Part shown: piece by piece, positions 14,066 to 17,099 of the stretch
How positions within the stretch are numbered: the stretch's first letter is position 1
Layout of the letters: each line of letters begins with the position of its first letter
From: an uncultured Oscillibacter sp.
Lineage (GTDB): Bacteria > Bacillota > Clostridia > Oscillospirales > Oscillospiraceae
Direction: 5' to 3'
NCBI GenBank assembly: GCA_946183175.1
Contig: CAMHBH010000033.1
Span: 1-17,099, forward strand
Length of the DNA stretch: 17,099 bases
Translations under genes and position numbers: made by a program
Notes under the pieces: generated by a model
The model's database searches: none
Seen by the model: the letters and a program-made list of their open reading frames with translations, nothing else
Told to the model about the DNA's origin: nothing

Positions 14066-14659
14066 ATGACAAATCAAAGCCGGAATCAAGTGGTTTTAGA
14101 GGGCGTAGTGCAAGAACCCCCGGTGCCGTCCCACGAAAACCATGGAATCCGGTTTTACCGCTTCCCGCTGGACGTGCCGCGCCTGTCCGGACAGCGCGAC
14201 CTGCTCCCCGTCCTGATTCCGGAGGACTGCCTGCCCATGACCGGCACACAAGAGCCTATCCGGGTACAGGGACAGCTCCGCTCGTTCAACAACCGCACGG
14301 GAACCGGAAGCCGCCTCGTTCTGGCCGTCTACAGCCGGAACCTACAGCCGGGCCTCGGCGCGGCCTGCAACCAGATTTTTTTGTCGGGCACGCTCTGCAA
14401 GCCGCCCATACTCCGCCGCACGCCGCTGGGGCGGAGTATCTGCGACATCATGCTCGCCGTCCCGCGCCGCTACGGGCGCTCGGACTACCTCCCGGTCATC
14501 GCGTGGGGACAGTTGGCCCTACAGGCCGGCGAACTCCGCACGGGCGACGCCCTCGAATTAGAGGGGCGCGTGCAGAGCCGGATTTACCACAAAGTCACGG
14601 AGGACGGCACCGAAGAGCGTACCGCCTACGAGGTCTCCATGATGCACCGTCTGCCCTGA
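14066..14659 (+). CDS. Two-OB-fold single-stranded-DNA-binding-like protein
   Basis: The 197-residue protein has two SSB-like halves. The first (about 8-92) runs from NQVVLEGVVQEPPVPS through FYRFPLDVPRLSGQRDLLPV to VQGQLRSFN. The second (about 102-195) runs from NQIFLSGTLCKPP through DIMLAVPRRYGRSDYLPVIAWG to LEGRVQSR. The repeat of N-x-[VI]-x-L-x-G, a strand ending DxLPV or DYLPV, and GxL/RVxSR is the OB-fold pattern of SSB. Clostridia carry a two-domain SSB-like family of this size beside their normal ssb. It lacks the acidic DDxIPF-type tail that recruits partner proteins, so it is probably not the housekeeping SSB. ATG 14066 follows AGGAGGT with a 7-nt spacer. It is convergent with the ATPase gene, 14 bp away. 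Confidence 0.75.
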   Translation: MTNQSRNQVVLEGVVQEPPVPSHENHGIRFYRFPLDVPRLSGQRDLLPVLIPEDCLPMTGTQEPIRVQGQLRSFNNRTGTGSRLVLAVYSRNLQPGLGAACNQIFLSGTLCKPPILRRTPLGRSICDIMLAVPRRYGRSDYLPVIAWGQLALQAGELRTGDALELEGRVQSRIYHKVTEDGTEERTAYEVSMMHRLP

Positions 14660-14703
14660 ACCGTACGCGCCGATTACGTGCGCCGTCTGCCCCGAACCGT
14701 ACG
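14644..14703. repeat. 24-bp tandem duplication across the ends of two convergent genes
   Basis: The block at 14644-14667 recurs at 14680-14703 (offset 36 bp) with 22 of 24 bases identical. The left copy encodes the last residues and stop of the SSB-like protein (HRLP, TGA). The right copy, on the other strand, encodes the arginine-rich tail of the ATPase just before its TAA at 14674. Confidence 0.85.
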
Positions 14704-15756
14704 GAGGCGGTCGAGAAGGCGTCCGGCCTCCAGCGCCGCCACGCCGCTGACGCCCTCGAAGTCGGCGTAGGGGTGGTAGACGGCCTCTAATTTGTCGTGC
14801 GCGGCCTTGGCGTCGCGGAGCGCCGACGCCGCCTCGCGCCGGAGTTCGGACACCATCCGGGTTTCCAGCCGGAACGCGCCCCGGTCGCGGACAGTCGCCA
14901 GGGCGTCGACGCGCACGCGCCGGAACGGCGTCCCGCCGTACTCCATGCCCGCGCGCGTCGTCACGAACCCCAGCCCCAGGCCCGGAATCAGGAGATGTTC
15001 GATATTCTCCGGGGCCTCCGGCGACATACAGCAAATTGTATCCCAATTCCGCGACACGGCCTCGCGCCGCAGTCCTTCCAGCATGGGCGCGGAGAATCCG
15101 AAGGCGTCGCGGAGTTCGTAGACGCGCGGGCAGAGAGTTTCCACGCTGTCGAAGCGCCACACGTACCCCTGACAGGTCAGCGAACCCAGAAAGCGCCGTA
15201 CGCTATGCCCTTTTTGCGCGCCCCTGCGCCGGAGTTCCCGGAGCGCGATTCCACGGAAACGCCGTTCCGCCCTCTCCCGGTCGAACGACACCCCCGACGC
15301 CGCGCTGATTTCCACCGTCCGCGCCGCCTTCATCGCCCGATACGCCCGCGCATACGCCGCCTTGTATTCCACGGTGTACGCCTTGACTTCCGCCGCGCAC
15401 GCTTTCGCGGCAATCAGGTCGTAGAAGCGGCCCAAGTCCAAATAGCGCTCCACCGCCGCCGGGTAACGCGGTTCGAGTACGTGCGGCGAAGTGCCGTCCG
15501 CCGCCGCGCAGCCCAGTTCCGGGAATACCACCCCGTCCAGCGACGCCGGGTCGCCCGAACAGTGCAGGTATTCGACACGCACCCCGGCCTCCTCCATCGT
15601 CCGCCCGAGTTCCTTCATGAGCGTGCTCTTCCCGATTCCCGGCCCGCCCTTCAGAATCACGAAGTCGAACGCCTCCTCGATGTCCACGATTTCCGAAAAC
15701 AGGTTCCGGAATCCCTCGCCGCTGTTCGCGCCCGCGAAGAAATGCGTTGCCGCCAT
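14674..15756 (-). CDS. P-loop ATPase of the PRK06851 type, second P-loop degenerate
   Basis: The 360-residue cytosolic protein starts HFFAGANSGEGFRNLF, then has a Walker A motif ILKGGPGIGKSTL (34-46) and EYLHCSGDPASLDGVVFPEL (62-81), all typical of a Firmicute P-loop ATPase family of unknown function (PRK06851). Family members repeat this layout in a second half. Here the second half is recognisable (HSVRRFLGSLTCQGYVWRF at 184-202, ENIEHLLIPGLGLGFVTT at 250-267), but the place of the second Walker A reads ELRDAFGFSAPML (214-226), without GKS/T. So probably only one ATP site works. The C-terminus is arginine-rich (RTVRGRRRT) and partly made of a tandem DNA duplication. ATG 15756 has GGGAGGT 6 nt upstream. 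Its role is unknown. Confidence 0.75.
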   Translation of the reverse strand: MAATHFFAGANSGEGFRNLFSEIVDIEEAFDFVILKGGPGIGKSTLMKELGRTMEEAGVRVEYLHCSGDPASLDGVVFPELGCAAADGTSPHVLEPRYPAAVERYLDLGRFYDLIAAKACAAEVKAYTVEYKAAYARAYRAMKAARTVEISAASGVSFDRERAERRFRGIALRELRRRGAQKGHSVRRFLGSLTCQGYVWRFDSVETLCPRVYELRDAFGFSAPMLEGLRREAVSRNWDTICCMSPEAPENIEHLLIPGLGLGFVTTRAGMEYGGTPFRRVRVDALATVRDRGAFRLETRMVSELRREAASALRDAKAAHDKLEAVYHPYADFEGVSGVAALEAGRLLDRLRTVRGRRRT

Positions 15757-15774
15757 ATGACTACCTCCCGCCAC

Positions 15775-15801
15775 GAAAACGCCCGGATTCCCGGCGTTTT
15801 C
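15775..15801 (+). terminator. Terminator-like stem-loop (plus strand) in the ATPase gene's leader
   Basis: GAAAACGCC (15775-15783) pairs with GGCGTTTTC (15793-15801) around a 9-nt loop. On the plus strand the run TTTTCTTTGTT makes it a good intrinsic terminator, although no plus-strand gene ends nearby: the nearest is the SSB-like gene more than 1.1 kb upstream. On the minus strand the same stem falls in the leader of the ATPase gene, 8 nt before its ribosome binding site. Confidence 0.65.
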
Positions 15802-15888
15802 TTTGTTCACTCCCAGACTATGCAAACTCCCACGCCCGTGACAGTAAAAAATTCCCACACCAGCACATAAATACCCCACAAGAAGCGC

Positions 15889-15916
15889 TTGAAAACGCGC
15901 CGGAAAGGCGTATAAT
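15889..15916 (+). promoter_or_regulatory. Promoter of the araC-type regulator and alpha-galactosidase operon
   Basis: TTGAAA (15889-15894) and TATAAT (15911-15916) are 16 bp apart. Transcription would start near 15923, about 40 nt before the ATG at 15963. The good match suggests basal expression of the regulator; I saw no clear operator repeat next to it. Confidence 0.75.
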
Positions 15917-15962
15917 GAGCAGTTACGAAACATCACGTTTCACAAGGAAGGGAACGGACGCC

Positions 15963-16871
15963 ATGGAGCGTAACAACGAAGAGTTTACTTACTACAAGGC
16001 CAAGCACGTCACCTGTCTGAAATACCGCCGCGAGCACCACGTAGAGCTTTACCCGACCTTCTGCGGCGTGGAACAGTGCAAGCCCGGCTTTACTGTGGGG
16101 CCGCGCACACGGGAGAATTACCACCTGCACGTCATCCTCTCGGGGCGCGGCTCTTTGCGCGTGGGCGGCAAAACCTATCACCTGCACGGCAGTCAGGCCT
16201 TTTTGCTCAAGCCGTCGGAGGCCGTCTTCTACCAGGCCGACGAGAAAGACCCGTGGCATTACTGCTGGGTGTCGTTCAACGGCGCGTCCGCCAAGGACTA
16301 CATGGACGCCGCGGGGTTCCCGGACGGCGTCAACGCCCGCGACTGCTACGCCGACACCAGCGAGTTCCTTATGCTGACATGGAAGCTGTTGGAGTGCCGC
16401 GAAAATACCCTCCCCAACGAACTCCGCCGCATGAGCCTGACCACCGAGTTTATCGCGCGCATGATTGAGGCCGGGGAGCGCGTCGCGCAGCCCCGCCGCC
16501 ACGACGATTCCTCCGACATCTACGTCGACCACGCCCTCGACGTGATTCGCTGTGAGTACGCCAGCGTCAAAATACGGGATATCGCCCGGCATATCGGAAT
16601 CAACCGCAGTTACTTAACCAACATTTTCAAAAAGCGGACGGGCCTTTCCCCACAGGCCTACTTGCTCCGCTACCGACTGAATATCGCCTGTCGCCTGCTT
16701 TTGACCACCAACTACCCCATCCAGGAAGTCGCGCGGCAAATCGGCTACGAGAACCCGATGACGTTCTCCAAGATGTTCAAAAGCGCCTACGGCGTCAGCC
16801 CGAGAAACTACCGTTCCCAGGGCGCGCTCCCCGACGACGCGCCCGATGATACAGGCAGGGAGGAAACCTAA
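15963..16871 (+). CDS. AraC-family transcriptional regulator of sugar use
   Basis: The 302-residue protein has an N-terminal cupin-like sugar-sensing domain (about 38-105, with a beta-rich YHLHVILSGRGSLRVGGKTY block) and a C-terminal pair of helix-turn-helix motifs. The first HTH is KIRDIARHIGINRSYLTNIF (203-222). The second is IQEVARQIGYENPMTFSKMF (253-272), followed by YGVSPRNYR, the AraC signature end. It resembles MsmR/RafR-type activators of alpha-galactoside genes. ATG 15963 follows GGAAGGGA. It is 2 bp from the alpha-galactosidase start and shares its promoter, so it probably activates its own operon in response to an alpha-galactoside such as raffinose or melibiose. The inducer is inferred from the neighbour only. 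The acidic tail after residue 288 is not conserved family sequence. Confidence 0.92.
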   Translation: MERNNEEFTYYKAKHVTCLKYRREHHVELYPTFCGVEQCKPGFTVGPRTRENYHLHVILSGRGSLRVGGKTYHLHGSQAFLLKPSEAVFYQADEKDPWHYCWVSFNGASAKDYMDAAGFPDGVNARDCYADTSEFLMLTWKLLECRENTLPNELRRMSLTTEFIARMIEAGERVAQPRRHDDSSDIYVDHALDVIRCEYASVKIRDIARHIGINRSYLTNIFKKRTGLSPQAYLLRYRLNIACRLLLTTNYPIQEVARQIGYENPMTFSKMFKSAYGVSPRNYRSQGALPDDAPDDTGREET

Positions 16872-16873
16872 TT

Positions 16874-17099
16874 ATGAGCATTCTGTACAACCCCGAAACG
16901 CGTCTGCTGACGCTCCACACGCGCCGCACGACCTACCAGATGTACGCCGACGAGCACGGCTTCCTCCGGCACACCTACTACGGCGCGCGCGCCGACGGGG
17001 CCGACTTCCGCTATCTGCAACGCAACTACGACCGGGGCTTTTCCGGCAATCCTCCCGAACTGCGCAACGACCGCGCCTTCTCCCTCGACACCATGCCCC
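16874..17099 (+). CDS. Alpha-galactosidase, glycoside hydrolase family 36, N-terminal part (runs off right edge)
   Basis: The first 75 codons are inside the window. YQMYADEHGFLRHTYYGARA (21-40), DYL-like spacing to RYLQRNYDRGFSGNPPE, then NDRAFSLDTMP at the end is the N-terminal beta-sandwich start of GH36 alpha-galactosidases (compare the usual DRGFSGNPYEA...DRTYSLDTLPQE pattern). The enzyme removes terminal alpha-1,6-galactose from raffinose-family sugars and melibiose; with no signal peptide it should act in the cytosol on imported sugar. ATG 16874 lies 2 bp after the regulator's stop, with GGGAGG upstream. The catalytic aspartates are beyond the window. Confidence 0.88.
   Translation, partial: MSILYNPETRLLTLHTRRTTYQMYADEHGFLRHTYYGARADGADFRYLQRNYDRGFSGNPPELRNDRAFSLDTMP

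Noticed and set aside
15747..15962. Extended AraC-type protein starting at 15747
   Set aside because: The extension covers the promoter and terminator-like stem and adds no domain sequence.
1..17099. CRISPR arrays, tRNA or rRNA genes, insertion sequences, phage or toxin-antitoxin genes
   Set aside because: None was seen; there are no regular spaced repeats, transposase-like frames or tRNA-like folds in the gaps.

Overview
The window is G+C-rich, CpG-rich DNA with sigma-A type promoters, strong AGGAGG-type ribosome binding sites and several TTG starts. Gene content (a Spo0A-type DNA-binding domain, an LtaS-like enzyme, a two-P-loop PRK06851-type protein, a two-OB-fold SSB-like protein, a cyclic ArgJ arginine pathway) points to a spore-lineage Firmicute, most likely a high-GC Clostridia of the Oscillospirales type. 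The taxonomic call is inference; no 16S or other marker is present.

Left part (1-4467): the 5' end of a family 2 glycosyltransferase runs off the left edge. It is divergent from a monocistronic O-acetylhomoserine sulfhydrylase gene (metY-like), which has a consensus promoter. A bidirectional terminator separates that gene from a convergent LTA-synthase-family membrane enzyme. Divergent from the latter is a 127-residue protein that looks like the DNA-binding domain of Spo0A without a receiver domain. Its leader contains hairpins, and a GC-rich intergenic region of stem-loops follows it.

Central part (4468-13839, minus strand): a complete arginine pathway in the order argG, argH, argC, tfoX-like, argJ, argB, alpha/beta hydrolase, argD, argF. 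ArgJ recycles the acetyl group, so the set carries glutamate to arginine; carbamoyl phosphate synthase is not here. Most junctions are 4-bp overlaps or gaps of 10-15 bp, so argH to argF looks like one operon. argG has its own promoter and is set apart by a 170-bp gap with a hairpin and a repeated RBS-like block. Two genes not known to act in arginine synthesis, a TfoX N-domain protein and a membrane-anchored serine hydrolase, are built into the operon.

Right part (13840-17099): a gene for a two-OB-fold SSB-like protein converges on a P-loop ATPase gene (PRK06851 type). Their ends carry a 24-bp tandem duplication and have no terminator between them. An AraC-family regulator then leads directly into the 5' end of a GH36 alpha-galactosidase gene, which runs off the right edge: a small sugar-utilisation operon.

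Most of the window is ordinary metabolism. The parts most worth a second look are the stand-alone Spo0A-like protein and its control region, the two foreign-looking genes inside the arginine operon, the degenerate second P-loop of the ATPase, and the antisense arrangement of the SSB-like/ATPase pair.
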